The position numbers and the translations under genes are program-made. From Bacteroidales bacterium (GTDB lineage: Bacteria; Bacteroidota; Bacteroidia; Bacteroidales; PXBB01): DNA of 46,193 bases. This document shows, piece by piece, positions 17,273 through 27,078 of this stretch. The notes under the pieces are model-generated. The model made no database searches. It worked only from the letters and a program-made list of their open reading frames with translations, and was not told the DNA's origin. The stretch lies in the NCBI GenBank assembly GCA_003565735.1, contig PXBB01000098.1, positions 1 to 46,193 of the forward strand. Direction: 5' to 3'. Positions within the stretch are counted from its first letter, which is position 1, and each line of letters begins with the position of its first letter.

Positions 17273-19216
17273 TTATGGGATTTTTCGAAAAACGACACTT
17301 TCTCTGTAAGCGTTATTTAAAGACCTTATAAAATTGTTCCATTCTTCGAAATCATCAGGTTCAACCAACAGTGTATTCAGAAATATTTCTTTTGACATCA
17401 CGGCCTGGTCATTAAGTTTCTCGTATGTAATTTTAAAGCCGAACTTGTCGTTATGAAAGCTTCTGTTTTGCGGCAATTTATCAGGCATATAGCCCAAAGG
17501 GGGCTGAACCATAAAGTGTGATTTGTGCTTGTATTTGAAACTGTGTTCTACTGGTACTTGTCTTCTTTCCACATCAATAAAATCGTTTTGCAGTCTTCTT
17601 TCAAAATTCATATTTACAAACAAATTATCATCCGTTGCAGTTACATAATCTTCAATACGACAATCATACTTTATAATGAGCTCTTTTTTATTATCATCCA
17701 AGTGGCGTAAATGATAGTCATCAATATGGTACTTCCATCCACCTTTAGCGAGCAACCCTCTCACATAAGCATCCTGTCGGTTTTTACTTTTACCCAAAAG
17801 GCGTCGGGTGGCTGTTTGTTTAGGGTAGCCATGCATGCGTTTTATTCCACTGCCATGCAGATGCCTGTGGTTGTTTATAACAAAAGAAGCCGTATCTGTG
17901 GTGAGGTTCACATAGGGTTTTTCAACAGCAACCGTATCAATAACGAAGCGGTTTTCCCCCATAGTAATCAGCACTTCTTTGCCTTGCTGATTTCGGGGAT
18001 TAAGGCCATATACACCATGCACCTGAGTGGCATCAAGAAAAACAGTACGGCCCGGTTCAGGTTTATAGGCTACAATCATATGATTGTCGGTTATGGGCGT
18101 AGGTATTTGTGTGTATCTGTATGTTTTACTTCTTGTACCTATCAGAGCTAAATGGCTCTCTATTCCGGCATTGAAAAGCAGTGCATGCAGCAATACCGAC
18201 ATATCTTTACAATCGCCATAACGATTTCTGAGAACAGACAAGGGGTTGTCCGGAACAAAACCGCGCATACCATCGTTGATAGCTATGTATCTGATATTAC
18301 GCTGTACCCAGTCGTAAATATTTTGCACTTTTTGCTTTTCCGTATCCTCTTGGTGAATGATGGTTTTTAAGATATCTTCAAAAGCTTCATCTTCAATAAA
18401 GATTACATTTTCAAAAAGCGACCAATACCAGTTGTTGAGGCTGTTAAGATTTTTCAGAACCGGAACAGATGCGCCATCAATTTCATACGATTCGATGTAG
18501 TAGATTAAGTGAGGTGCATAAAAAGGTAAAGCCGGCGCATTGTTGTGTATAACCAAAGGTCTTACCTGATTTAGCTCCCAGGTGTGTATTTTGAACCGTC
18601 CTCTTTCTTCTGTTGTATGAATGATATCCCAGTTATCCGTGTTCAACAAAACGTGTTTTAATTGGACATTTTTATGGGCTTTGATACGCATGACAACTTT
18701 TTCGACAGGGAGATTACTTTGGAAATAGAAAGGAGACAATAGTCTGGGTTCTTTATATTCTTTCTGATAGGCTAAAACTGTTCTGACACCACGTCCTACA
18801 GCGGGATAAGTAAGCCGCCGCTCTTTAGAGTCGTGGTAAAAAACACCATCACGGTCGCTGGTGATGTCGCTGTAGTCGGTTACTTTTATTTTCCTATGTC
18901 CCATGCGCCGTGGCACAAGGGTGTAAGCATCCCAGTTTTTAAGAACAGAAAAGCCTGAATGGTAAACGGTATTTGAAGTAAACACCCTCGATTGTTCTGC
19001 CAGATGCAACATCTCATCATAATGGTCTTTTGTTATTTTCAAAGCGCCTCTTCTTATGTCGATAGTTACAGTTTGTTCTCTTAAAAGCCTCACTCCAAGG
19101 GCGCCGGGGTATTTTTCGGCGTAATAATTAAGCATTTCCTGAGCAGTAATATCTGATACACATAAGGCCAGAGAAAACAAAATTCCTGTCAGGTAAATAA
19201 TTGGTTTATTCTTCAT
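17273..19216 (-). CDS. DUF3857/transglutaminase-like exported protein (active-site residues intact)
   Basis: A 647-residue protein when started at 19216, where a clear signal peptide begins with MKNKPIIYLTGILF and ends near ITAQ. An upstream ATG at 19270 would add 18 residues of non-signal sequence. DUF3857 domain at about 30-260, then a transglutaminase-like cysteine-protease fold with catalytic Cys in RYGDCKDMSVLLHALL, His in DNHMIVAY and Asp in VFLDAT, all present. Such proteins probably cleave or cross-link amide bonds in the periplasm. The start overlaps the end of the MORN gene by about 11 bases, indicating translational coupling. Compared with its downstream neighbour, this copy keeps the enzyme residues. 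Confidence 0.85.
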   Translation of the reverse strand: MKNKPIIYLTGILFSLALCVSDITAQEMLNYYAEKYPGALGVRLLREQTVTIDIRRGALKITKDHYDEMLHLAEQSRVFTSNTVYHSGFSVLKNWDAYTLVPRRMGHRKIKVTDYSDITSDRDGVFYHDSKERRLTYPAVGRGVRTVLAYQKEYKEPRLLSPFYFQSNLPVEKVVMRIKAHKNVQLKHVLLNTDNWDIIHTTEERGRFKIHTWELNQVRPLVIHNNAPALPFYAPHLIYYIESYEIDGASVPVLKNLNSLNNWYWSLFENVIFIEDEAFEDILKTIIHQEDTEKQKVQNIYDWVQRNIRYIAINDGMRGFVPDNPLSVLRNRYGDCKDMSVLLHALLFNAGIESHLALIGTRSKTYRYTQIPTPITDNHMIVAYKPEPGRTVFLDATQVHGVYGLNPRNQQGKEVLITMGENRFVIDTVAVEKPYVNLTTDTASFVINNHRHLHGSGIKRMHGYPKQTATRRLLGKSKNRQDAYVRGLLAKGGWKYHIDDYHLRHLDDNKKELIIKYDCRIEDYVTATDDNLFVNMNFERRLQNDFIDVERRQVPVEHSFKYKHKSHFMVQPPLGYMPDKLPQNRSFHNDKFGFKITYEKLNDQAVMSKEIFLNTLLVEPDDFEEWNNFIRSLNNAYRESVVFRKIP

Positions 19217-22200
19217 ACTGATAATCATTCCAGTAAAATTCTTTCTTAACTTGATTATTATTTTCATCAAAGTGTGTTACCCAGCCGTTGAGATCGCCCA
19301 TCAGATACTCCATTGTTTTGAGTTGCGAACCATCGCGGCGGTAGTATTCGCATGTACCACTAAGCACACCATAATAGTAGTTGAGCACTGATTCGATTTG
19401 ACCATTATCGTAGTAGGTTTTAGCTGTTCCATGCCTTTGTCCGTTGACAAAGCTTATCTTGCTCATAAGATTACCGTTACTGTGATACATTATTTGATTG
19501 CCATGCCTGTAACCATCTCTGAAGTTTTCTTTTACCGACTTTTGCCCGTTACTGTAGTAAGCTTCAACTTGAATATTGCCGTAATGCGCTTCATATGGCT
19601 TGGTATAAGATTCGTCCATTTGCTTATACCTGTAGGACATTATGTCATCGTTTTCAAAAAGATATTCTACCATTAAAGCTCCGGTGTTATCATATAACCT
19701 GTAAGGACCTTGCCAGTTACCATCATGGTAAGTAATAGACATTCTTTTTTCATTATTTGGCCAGTACCAGTACCAAACACCTACTCTGTCATCCTGCTCA
19801 TAAACACCTTTGCGACTTATCTGATCACTGTGTTCTTCAAAATAGAAATGCCACGCGCCATGCTGCAGGCCATTTTTATATTGACCTTTGGACCTCATGT
19901 CACCATTTTTATAATAAGAAACATAAGGCCCCTCCCTTTGACCATGAAAGAAATTAAATTTGCTTTCTGTACTACCATCATTAAAAAACCATTCAGCCTC
20001 ACCTTCAAAATTTCCGCATTCTATGTTAACGCTAAAGCGTTTATTACCGTTAGGATAATTAATCCGTAGTTGCCCGTTGCCGTCTTCAAAAGTATTAGAA
20101 GAAATTGTGCGGCCTGTTGTGTCATAATAAGTAATGTTGTAAACCTTACCATCGCGCGAATCAAAGATGTTGGAAAGCAGACCGGTGGGGGAATAATTTC
20201 TTGAAGGACCATACACCTGATTATCTATGTAAAACATCTTATCTTTAAGCGAACCATCAGGATAATAAAACTTCCAGAGGCCATGCCTTTGACCGTTTTC
20301 GTACCAGCCCTCAGAAGATAAATAACCATTTCGGAACCATGTTTTAAAATACCCGTGCTTTTGACCATCCTTAAAAGGCCCTTTTTTGTATAATAGACCA
20401 AAAATGTAATAATCTTTCATAAGCCCATTTTCTTTATTATTGAGAAAGTGGTGCTTTGTTTCCTTTACGCCGTTTTTAAAATAATAGGTCCATTTTCCTG
20501 TTCTCTTACCGGAAATGATGGTGCCTTCAAAACGCTTCTCTCCGGTAGGCAGGTATCCTGTCACATTATTTGTACCACTTGATGTACGGTAGTTGGCTAT
20601 TTCCTGACCTTGTTTGTCATAGTAAATAATTCTGTTAAAAGTTTCATCACTTCCATATTCCAGATAATTCCACAATAAGCCATCATGGTCGTAAATTTTT
20701 TCCCACAAAAGTGTTCCGTTATTATACTTTCTTTCATTGGTAAGCACACTGTCCTTATCAAAAGTAAGTGTTTTACCATGCAAATCACCTTTATCGTTAA
20801 AATTTTCAATTTTATTAAGTTTTCCATCGTTAAAGAAGTAGCGCCATTCACCAACAGCAGCATTTTCTTTGGTAGTTCCTTGAGTCACAATTAAGCCTTC
20901 ATTATTAAACTCCTTATATGTGCCGTTATGCATCCCATTTTCAAAAAAAGCTCTGCTTTTGATGACGCCGTTATTGTGATAAGTAACCAAGCTGCCTTCC
21001 GGCTGCCCGTCTTTATAAAAACCTTTCTCAATAAGAGTATCTTTGTATGAAAAGTTCTTAGATACGCCATCAAGAGCACCATCTTTCACGAAAGACTTTT
21101 GATTGCGCGCACCACAATAATAATAAAACATGACATCTCCGTTATAGTTGCCATTTTCGAACTCAATTTCGGAATACACCTGTCCATTGTCGTAGAAGCT
21201 TACCACTTTACCGTGTAAAAGCCCCTCCTCATTATACTGTTCAATAATATCAATCTGGCCGTATTCATTGTACACTTTCCATTCGCCTTCGCTTTTATGA
21301 TTCTCGTTATATCTGCCTTCGAGATTCAGATTGCCATTGTTATAATAATAAATTTGCCAATAGCCTATTCTTTTATTGGGATCGTCATCAACGGCATTAC
21401 CTAAAGCTACTAAGCGCCCATCATAATACCATACCTTAAGTGCCATCTCTTCACCATCAATTTCAACAGTTCGCAGTGCTCTGTTTTTCTCAATATAGGC
21501 ATCCGTTTTATCAACAAATTCATTGATGCGGTTTTGATTGCGTATCCTTCTTTTCCATTTGTTGACCTCATCAATATGCGCTGAATTTAAGATATAATAT
21601 ACCAGAGGTTCATAAAAATTGTTTTCTTTGATAACCTGAAAGAAAGGACCGTAAAAATTCATCCAGAAATCATTATCAGATTCTTCATATTCAAATTTTT
21701 CGAGCATCAACTTTATTTGTTTAACCAGAGCGGCATCAACTTTTACAGGCGTTCTGTAGTTGGGGTTTAAGGCCACTTTAGAGTTGATAATGAAATCCAG
21801 TTCGCTGAAACTGTTTGGGGTCAGGTTTTTCGGGCCATCCCATGTTAAATCCATGGTTAAAGAGCCTTCACAGAGCCTTTCGAGCTGCAGCAGAATGTTT
21901 CTGGAAACATTTCCCTGGGGTCTGATAAGCAAATAGGTTGTCCAGCTCATCATGGCATGAGTCACATGTCCTTGTGAGGCTGCTATTTTGCCAAGCAAGT
22001 TGTGCGAATTTAAATGATAAGGGTCGAGAGCTAGTGTTTTCTTAATATAATCCAGTGATTTTTCATGTTTGTTCATGCGATAATAGGTGAGCCCTAAATT
22101 ATAGTGGAGCAAATGATTGTGCGGATACTTTTCAAGACCTTTTTTAAAGATTTTAACAGCTTTCTCAGCAAAACCCATATCATCATAGCTGCTGCCTAAT

Positions 22201-22526
22201 GCTGTATATACAAAAAAACCAAAATGCGGCTGTTTGTTCATCACTTTTTCAAAGTAGCTTATAGCTTTCTCATAATTTTGCATCTGATAATAAGTTAAAC
22301 CGGCCTCATAAAGCATCAGCAAATAATTGGTATCTGCCATATCAACCTTATAATAATACTTAAGAGCCTCTTCGTACTGCTCTTTGCCATGCATATCAAT
22401 GCCACGTCTAATCAATTCGTCACTTCTCATGAATCGCTCCTGAGCTATAGATTCAAAACATACAAATAATGTTAGTGCCAAAAGTATCTTTAAAAAATCA
22501 GTCATTGGTATTAAATTTTTAAACAT
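19206..22526 (-). CDS. Very large exported TPR + MORN-variant repeat protein
   Basis: An 1,106-residue protein with a signal peptide; cleavage is near ESIAQ. The ATG at 22505, giving MTDFLKILL, is an alternative start. Residues about 30-190 are tetratricopeptide repeats (GLTYYQMQNYEKAISYF and similar). From about 365 to the C-terminus there are roughly 30 MORN-variant repeats of about 23 residues with the pattern G-x-W-x-x-Y-x-x-NG-x, the family often labelled YwqK-like antitoxin. That label is misleading here, because there is no toxin gene and the protein is exported. It heads an operon with two DUF3857 proteins and has its own promoter. A surface or periplasmic scaffold role is inferred. 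Confidence 0.85.
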   Translation of the reverse strand: MFKNLIPMTDFLKILLALTLFVCFESIAQERFMRSDELIRRGIDMHGKEQYEEALKYYYKVDMADTNYLLMLYEAGLTYYQMQNYEKAISYFEKVMNKQPHFGFFVYTALGSSYDDMGFAEKAVKIFKKGLEKYPHNHLLHYNLGLTYYRMNKHEKSLDYIKKTLALDPYHLNSHNLLGKIAASQGHVTHAMMSWTTYLLIRPQGNVSRNILLQLERLCEGSLTMDLTWDGPKNLTPNSFSELDFIINSKVALNPNYRTPVKVDAALVKQIKLMLEKFEYEESDNDFWMNFYGPFFQVIKENNFYEPLVYYILNSAHIDEVNKWKRRIRNQNRINEFVDKTDAYIEKNRALRTVEIDGEEMALKVWYYDGRLVALGNAVDDDPNKRIGYWQIYYYNNGNLNLEGRYNENHKSEGEWKVYNEYGQIDIIEQYNEEGLLHGKVVSFYDNGQVYSEIEFENGNYNGDVMFYYYCGARNQKSFVKDGALDGVSKNFSYKDTLIEKGFYKDGQPEGSLVTYHNNGVIKSRAFFENGMHNGTYKEFNNEGLIVTQGTTKENAAVGEWRYFFNDGKLNKIENFNDKGDLHGKTLTFDKDSVLTNERKYNNGTLLWEKIYDHDGLLWNYLEYGSDETFNRIIYYDKQGQEIANYRTSSGTNNVTGYLPTGEKRFEGTIISGKRTGKWTYYFKNGVKETKHHFLNNKENGLMKDYYIFGLLYKKGPFKDGQKHGYFKTWFRNGYLSSEGWYENGQRHGLWKFYYPDGSLKDKMFYIDNQVYGPSRNYSPTGLLSNIFDSRDGKVYNITYYDTTGRTISSNTFEDGNGQLRINYPNGNKRFSVNIECGNFEGEAEWFFNDGSTESKFNFFHGQREGPYVSYYKNGDMRSKGQYKNGLQHGAWHFYFEEHSDQISRKGVYEQDDRVGVWYWYWPNNEKRMSITYHDGNWQGPYRLYDNTGALMVEYLFENDDIMSYRYKQMDESYTKPYEAHYGNIQVEAYYSNGQKSVKENFRDGYRHGNQIMYHSNGNLMSKISFVNGQRHGTAKTYYDNGQIESVLNYYYGVLSGTCEYYRRDGSQLKTMEYLMGDLNGWVTHFDENNNQVKKEFYWNDYQYEE

Positions 22527-22551
22527 TTCTTATGAATTAAACTACAAATAA

Positions 22552-22583
22552 CAAAACTATAAAAATATTTATCATTAAATAAA
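22552..22583 (-). promoter_or_regulatory. Promoter of the MORN-DUF3857 operon
   Basis: On the minus strand the -33 element TTTA (22580-22583) and the -7 element TAGTTTTG (22552-22559) are 20 bases apart. Transcription should begin around 22545, just before the first ATG at 22526. Confidence 0.65.
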
Positions 22584-22651
22584 ATAAATACATATAAACT
22601 ATTAAGCTTTTACTCTTAGTCTAAACTAAATAATCGGATAAAAAGTGGCAT

Positions 22652-23851
22652 TTATATATTTTCTATAAGCATACTTATCCCCTGCCCTACGCCAATACAC
22701 ATCGTACAAAGGGCCATCCCTTTTTCTTTTTCAATCAACTGATAAAAAGCAGTGGTTATAATACGTGTACCACTCATTCCGAGGGGGTGTCCCAATGCAA
22801 TAGCACCGCCTCTGGCATTTATTCGCTCATCGGTTTCCTTCAATCCTAATTCGCGGATACAAGCTATTGCCTGTGCAGCAAAAGCTTCGTTTATTTCAAT
22901 AATATCTACGCTGTCCAAACCGACACCCAGTTTTTGCAATAACTTATATGTAGCAGGCACCGGCCCCATACCCATGATACGTGGCAAAACGCCGGCTGCA
23001 GCCATGCCTTTCACTTCAACCCGTTTCTGTAAGCCGTATTTTTCGACAGCATCTTCAGACGCCAATAATACAGCGGCTGCACCATCATTTAGACCCGATG
23101 CATTGCCTGCTGTGATTGATCCTTCCGGCAACACAGGGTTGAGCGTTGAGAGTTTTTCTAATGAGGTCTCGCGCGGGTGTTCATCAGTATCAACAATAAT
23201 GGGAGCACCTTTTTTACTTGGTATTGTAACGGGCACAATCTCCTGTGCTAAGCGGCCATCCTGCTGCGCTTTCAATGCTTTTGTTTGACTATGCAGCGCA
23301 AAAACATCCTGTACCTTACGTGAAATGTTAAAATCTAAAGCTATATTCTCTGCTGTTTGAATCATGGCTTCCGTACCATACATGGCATCAAGTTTTTTAT
23401 TAACAAAACGCCAGCCCATAGTGGTATCATACATTTGCTGGTTACGTGCAAATGCTTTACCGGATTTGCCCACTACAAAAGGAGCACGTGACATGCTTTC
23501 GACGCCTCCGGCGATAATAATTTCCGCCTCGCCGGCTTTGATGGCTCTGGCAGCCTGTCCAACAGCCTCTATACCCGAACCACACAAGCGGTTGACAGTC
23601 GCGCCTGGCACAGTTTCAGGATAACCTGCCAAAAGCAAAGCCATACGTGCCACATTGCGGTTATCCTCTCCGGTCTGGTTGGCACAACCAAGAATCACAT
23701 CATCAATTGACTGGGGATCCAGACCCGAATTCCTTTCTAAAAGTGCCCGTAAAGGAACAGCAGCCAGATCGTCAGTCCTAACCGCCGATAAAACACCACC
23801 ATAACGACCAACAGGCGTTCGTACAGCATCGCAGATATAAACCTTTTTCAT
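22652..23851 (-). CDS. Thiolase, PcaF/PaaJ type (acetyl-CoA C-acyltransferase)
   Basis: Cleaves or forms 3-ketoacyl-CoA using the two-cysteine thiolase mechanism. The 399 residues show the acyl-enzyme Cys90 in NRLCGSG, His355 in GGAIALGHPLGMSG and the proton-transfer Cys385 in CTMCIGVGQG. The N-terminal stretch (about 8-75: RTPVGRYGG, SAVRTDDLAA, GCANQTGEDNRNVARM) closely resembles 3-oxoadipyl-CoA thiolases PcaF and PaaJ. No other aromatic-degradation or beta-oxidation gene is nearby, so use in general fatty acid or amino acid catabolism is equally possible. The gene is divergent from sucA, which would receive acetyl-CoA-derived carbon through the TCA cycle. Confidence 0.9.
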   Translation of the reverse strand: MKKVYICDAVRTPVGRYGGVLSAVRTDDLAAVPLRALLERNSGLDPQSIDDVILGCANQTGEDNRNVARMALLLAGYPETVPGATVNRLCGSGIEAVGQAARAIKAGEAEIIIAGGVESMSRAPFVVGKSGKAFARNQQMYDTTMGWRFVNKKLDAMYGTEAMIQTAENIALDFNISRKVQDVFALHSQTKALKAQQDGRLAQEIVPVTIPSKKGAPIIVDTDEHPRETSLEKLSTLNPVLPEGSITAGNASGLNDGAAAVLLASEDAVEKYGLQKRVEVKGMAAAGVLPRIMGMGPVPATYKLLQKLGVGLDSVDIIEINEAFAAQAIACIRELGLKETDERINARGGAIALGHPLGMSGTRIITTAFYQLIEKEKGMALCTMCIGVGQGISMLIENI

Positions 23852-24174
23852 AAATGATTGTTTTCGTTATATTTTAATTGTATTAACCTTTATTTATTTC
23901 AAAAAAAATTAGTAAGCCCCTGTAAACAATTATGCCATAAGAAATCTGAGCAGTCATTAATGCTTCAAAATCAAACATTTCATTTCAATGAATAAAACAT
24001 ACTGTGATATGCTTAATTCACAAAAAAGACAATTTACACAGAATTTCCGACTTCTATCATAAATTCTCACACATAATTAGGGTCAAATTATCTACCTACA
24101 AATATAAAAAACTTTATCATAAACCATAAGCCAAAATGCAAAGCTTTTTTATTAGAGCAACAACCGTAAATGTG
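23852..24174. other. Divergent intergenic region, thiolase / sucA
   Basis: About 320 AT-rich bases without a supported gene. On the minus strand a TATATTTG-type -7 element occurs at 24099-24106 and could serve the thiolase, but its -33 partner is poor and the leader would be about 240 bases. No convincing hairpin or known RNA motif was seen. Confidence 0.4.
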
Positions 24175-24182
24175 TATATTTG
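24175..24182 (+). promoter_or_regulatory. -7 element of sucA
   Basis: TATATTTG matches TAnnTTTG. It overlaps the potential TTG start at 24180, which argues that translation starts downstream at the ATG at 24210. Confidence 0.6.
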
Positions 24183-24209
24183 CATCATAATAATCTTAAC
24201 AAGTTTTTA

Positions 24210-26987
24210 ATGAAGAAGTTATCATATTTAAATACACTAAGCCACCATCAGATTGAAAACATGTATGCCAAGTACCGCACCGATCCTGATTCAGTAGAAA
24301 AAAGCTGGCGTCACTTTTTTGATGGTTTTGACATAGCTCTGACAAAATTTAATCCAACAGATGCAAAAGACTTTTCATCAAAAGAGTTTAAGGTAATTAA
24401 CTTAATTAATGCTTACCGCGAGCGTGGACATTTATTTACAAAAACCAATCCTGTAAGGCGCAGGCGCACATATACACCCGATTTAGACATGGCCAATTTT
24501 GGTCTTGAAGAAACAGACATTGACCAAACATTTGCTGCTGCTACAGAAATTGGTCTGCCACCTTCAAGCCTAAGAACCATCATACAACATCTGAAAGATA
24601 CCTATTGTCGCTCATTTGCTATAGAATACATGTACATTCGGGACCCGTACAAACTCAACTGGCTAAAGGAGCGCATGGAAAAGAGCAAGAACACTTTAAG
24701 CTTCGAGCCACAGGTACAGCTTAACATTTACAAATCCTTGTATAAAGCGGTTTCTTTTGAAAAGTTTATTCACAAGCGCTTCCCCGGTCAGAAGCGTTTT
24801 TCTCTGGAAGGTGCCGAGGCGCTTATTCCTGCTCTTGACGCTATTGTTTTAGAAGGCTCTGACAGTGGCAGTAAAGAATTTATTATTGGCATGGCGCACC
24901 GAGGCAGGCTTAATGTTCTGGCCAATATTTTAAAAAAACCTTACAGCAGTATTTTCAGCGAATTTGCCGGCAGTGCATACGCAGACCACACCTTGTTGGG
25001 CGATGTTAAATACCATCTGGGCTACACACATGAGTTTACCGCAAAAAACAATAAAGAAGTTAAAATCAGCCTTTGCCCTAACCCTTCGCATCTGGAAGCT
25101 GTAAATAGTGTTGTAGAAGGACTGGTGCGTGCCAATATAGATATCGACTATGAGGGCGATAACAGCCGTATTTTTCCAATTCTTATACATGGTGATGCCT
25201 CTATAGCAGCACAAGGCGTTGTGTACGAAGTCCTGCAAATGGCTCAGCTGAACGGTTATAAGACAGGCGGCACCATACACCTTATCATCAACAATCAACT
25301 CGGCTTTACAACCAACTATCTCGACGGACGCAGCAGTGTTTATTGCACCGATGTTGCCAAAACCATTCAGTCGCCCATTATTCACGTCAATGGAGATGAT
25401 GTGGAAGCCGTTATTTATGCCATATTTTTAGCTGTGGCATACCGCCAAAAATTTAAAACGGATGTTTTTATTGATCTGCTTTGCTATCGCAAATACGGCC
25501 ACAACGAAGGTGATGAGCCACGCTTTACACAACCTTTACTTTACAAAGCCATTGAAAAACACCCTGACCCGGCTACTATTTATCTGGATAAGCTCAACAG
25601 TCAAGGTCATAATCATAGCGAGAAAATAAAGGAAATAGAGGCTAAGGTTAAAGAAAAGTATGAAAGCTGTTTTAACACATCAAAAGATTTTAAAGAGGGC
25701 TTCATAACTAATTTTCTTGAGAAAAGGTGGCAAGGTTTTGATTACGATAAGTATAAAAATTTTGAACCCGACACCCGGGTTTCTGCTGAAAAACTCAAAA
25801 AGCTGGCTGAATCCCTATGCCAGACACCCGATGGCAAGAAACTCTTTCACAAGTCATTAAAGCTTCTTGGTGCACGTTACAATATGGTTTTTAAAGAAAA
25901 CAAAATGGACTGGGGTATGGTAGAAAACCTTTGTTATGCCACCTTGCTTGAAGAGGGTTATAATGTACGTATCAGTGGTCAGGACTGTGAGAGAGGGACT
26001 TTTTCGCACCGCCATGCTGTTTTCACCATTGAAGATGCTGAAGAAAAATACAGCCCTCTTAAAGCTATGGGTAAGCACAAAAGACAATTCCAAATATACA
26101 ATTCATTGTTATCTGAATATGGTGTTTTGGGCTTTGAGTATGGTTATGCCATGGGAAGCCCCGGCACATTAACTATTTGGGAGGCACAGTTTGGAGATTT
26201 CAGCAACGTTGCTCAGGTCATTTTTGACCAGTTTATTTTTACGGCTGAGGAAAAATGGCGTTTGATGAACGGTCTGGTTTTATTTTTGCCACATGCTTAT
26301 GAAGGTCAGGGGCCCGAACATTCGAGCGCACGTATTGAAAGGGTTCTTAACTATTGTGTTGACAAAAATATTATAGCAGCCAACCTGAGCACACCCTCAA
26401 ATATGTTTCATCTGCTCCGTTTGCAGATGCACAACAAATACCGTAAGCCCCTCATCGTTTTTACCCCCAAAAGCCTCTTGCGCCACCCTGATTGCACGGC
26501 CACGCTTGAAGATTTATCTGAAGGTTCTTTCCTTCCTGTAATATACGATAACAATGTAGATACGGATGCTGTGGAGCGTGTGATTTTTTGCAGTGGAAAA
26601 ATTTACTATGACCTTGAAGCATACCGTCAACAACATGCATATCACAGCACAACCATAGTACGTTTAGAGCAATTGTATCCTTTTCCCTATGCCGAAGTAA
26701 AAGCATCACTGGAAAATTTTAAAAAAGCCGGTGAGGTTCTTTGGGTACAAGAAGAACCCGAAAATATGGGCGCTTGGCATTATTTTTCTAATAAAATGAA
26801 CCATACCAAACTCAGGCTCGTGTCGCGACCTGCCAGTGCCAGCCCTGCAACAGGCGCCAGCAAATTTCATTTTATGCAACAAGAAAAAATAATGTCCAAA
26901 GCTTTTAATGGCTGTGATTGTGAAAATGTTTGCAGCAATTGCAAAATTCAATGTGTTACCAGGGAAATAAAAAAGTATTTTAATTAA
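24210..26987 (+). CDS. sucA: 2-oxoglutarate dehydrogenase E1 component
   Basis: Thiamine-diphosphate enzyme that decarboxylates 2-oxoglutarate and passes the succinyl group to the E2 lipoyl domain. About 925 residues from the ATG at 24210. A TTG ten codons upstream overlaps the promoter and is rejected. Family marks include the N-terminal E2-binding segment (YAKYRTDPDSVEKSWRHFFDGF), GMAHRGRLNVLANIL, HGDASIAAQGVVYE, NNQLGFTT, KYGHNEGDEP and SSARIERVL. The C-terminus is unusual. After the normal SRPASASPATG segment comes a tail with five cysteines (C-x-C-x3-C-x2-C-x3-C), which could bind a metal. sucB follows 91 bases later; the E3 gene is not in the window. Confidence 0.96.
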   Translation: MKKLSYLNTLSHHQIENMYAKYRTDPDSVEKSWRHFFDGFDIALTKFNPTDAKDFSSKEFKVINLINAYRERGHLFTKTNPVRRRRTYTPDLDMANFGLEETDIDQTFAAATEIGLPPSSLRTIIQHLKDTYCRSFAIEYMYIRDPYKLNWLKERMEKSKNTLSFEPQVQLNIYKSLYKAVSFEKFIHKRFPGQKRFSLEGAEALIPALDAIVLEGSDSGSKEFIIGMAHRGRLNVLANILKKPYSSIFSEFAGSAYADHTLLGDVKYHLGYTHEFTAKNNKEVKISLCPNPSHLEAVNSVVEGLVRANIDIDYEGDNSRIFPILIHGDASIAAQGVVYEVLQMAQLNGYKTGGTIHLIINNQLGFTTNYLDGRSSVYCTDVAKTIQSPIIHVNGDDVEAVIYAIFLAVAYRQKFKTDVFIDLLCYRKYGHNEGDEPRFTQPLLYKAIEKHPDPATIYLDKLNSQGHNHSEKIKEIEAKVKEKYESCFNTSKDFKEGFITNFLEKRWQGFDYDKYKNFEPDTRVSAEKLKKLAESLCQTPDGKKLFHKSLKLLGARYNMVFKENKMDWGMVENLCYATLLEEGYNVRISGQDCERGTFSHRHAVFTIEDAEEKYSPLKAMGKHKRQFQIYNSLLSEYGVLGFEYGYAMGSPGTLTIWEAQFGDFSNVAQVIFDQFIFTAEEKWRLMNGLVLFLPHAYEGQGPEHSSARIERVLNYCVDKNIIAANLSTPSNMFHLLRLQMHNKYRKPLIVFTPKSLLRHPDCTATLEDLSEGSFLPVIYDNNVDTDAVERVIFCSGKIYYDLEAYRQQHAYHSTTIVRLEQLYPFPYAEVKASLENFKKAGEVLWVQEEPENMGAWHYFSNKMNHTKLRLVSRPASASPATGASKFHFMQQEKIMSKAFNGCDCENVCSNCKIQCVTREIKKYFN

Positions 26988-27018
26988 GCAAGTGCATAAG
27001 CTGTTGCAATAAAAAATG

Positions 27019-27026
27019 TACATTTG
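27019..27026 (+). promoter_or_regulatory. Possible -7 element upstream of sucB
   Basis: TACATTTG fits TAnnTTTG, 52 bases before the sucB ATG. No clear -33 element, so sucB may also be read through from sucA. Confidence 0.4.
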
Positions 27027-27078
27027 TACTTCTAAATAAGTGTTATTTTTATTTTTTTTTAATTAAAAAACCATACCA

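Noticed and set aside
19206-22526. MORN protein as the antitoxin of a toxin-antitoxin pair
   Set aside because: It is exported, very large and has no small toxin gene beside it; the database-style label reflects only the repeat type.
24180-24209. TTG start for sucA ten codons upstream of the ATG
   Set aside because: It overlaps the -7 promoter element at 24175-24182, so it cannot be in the mRNA from that promoter; the ATG at 24210 begins the family-typical N-terminus.
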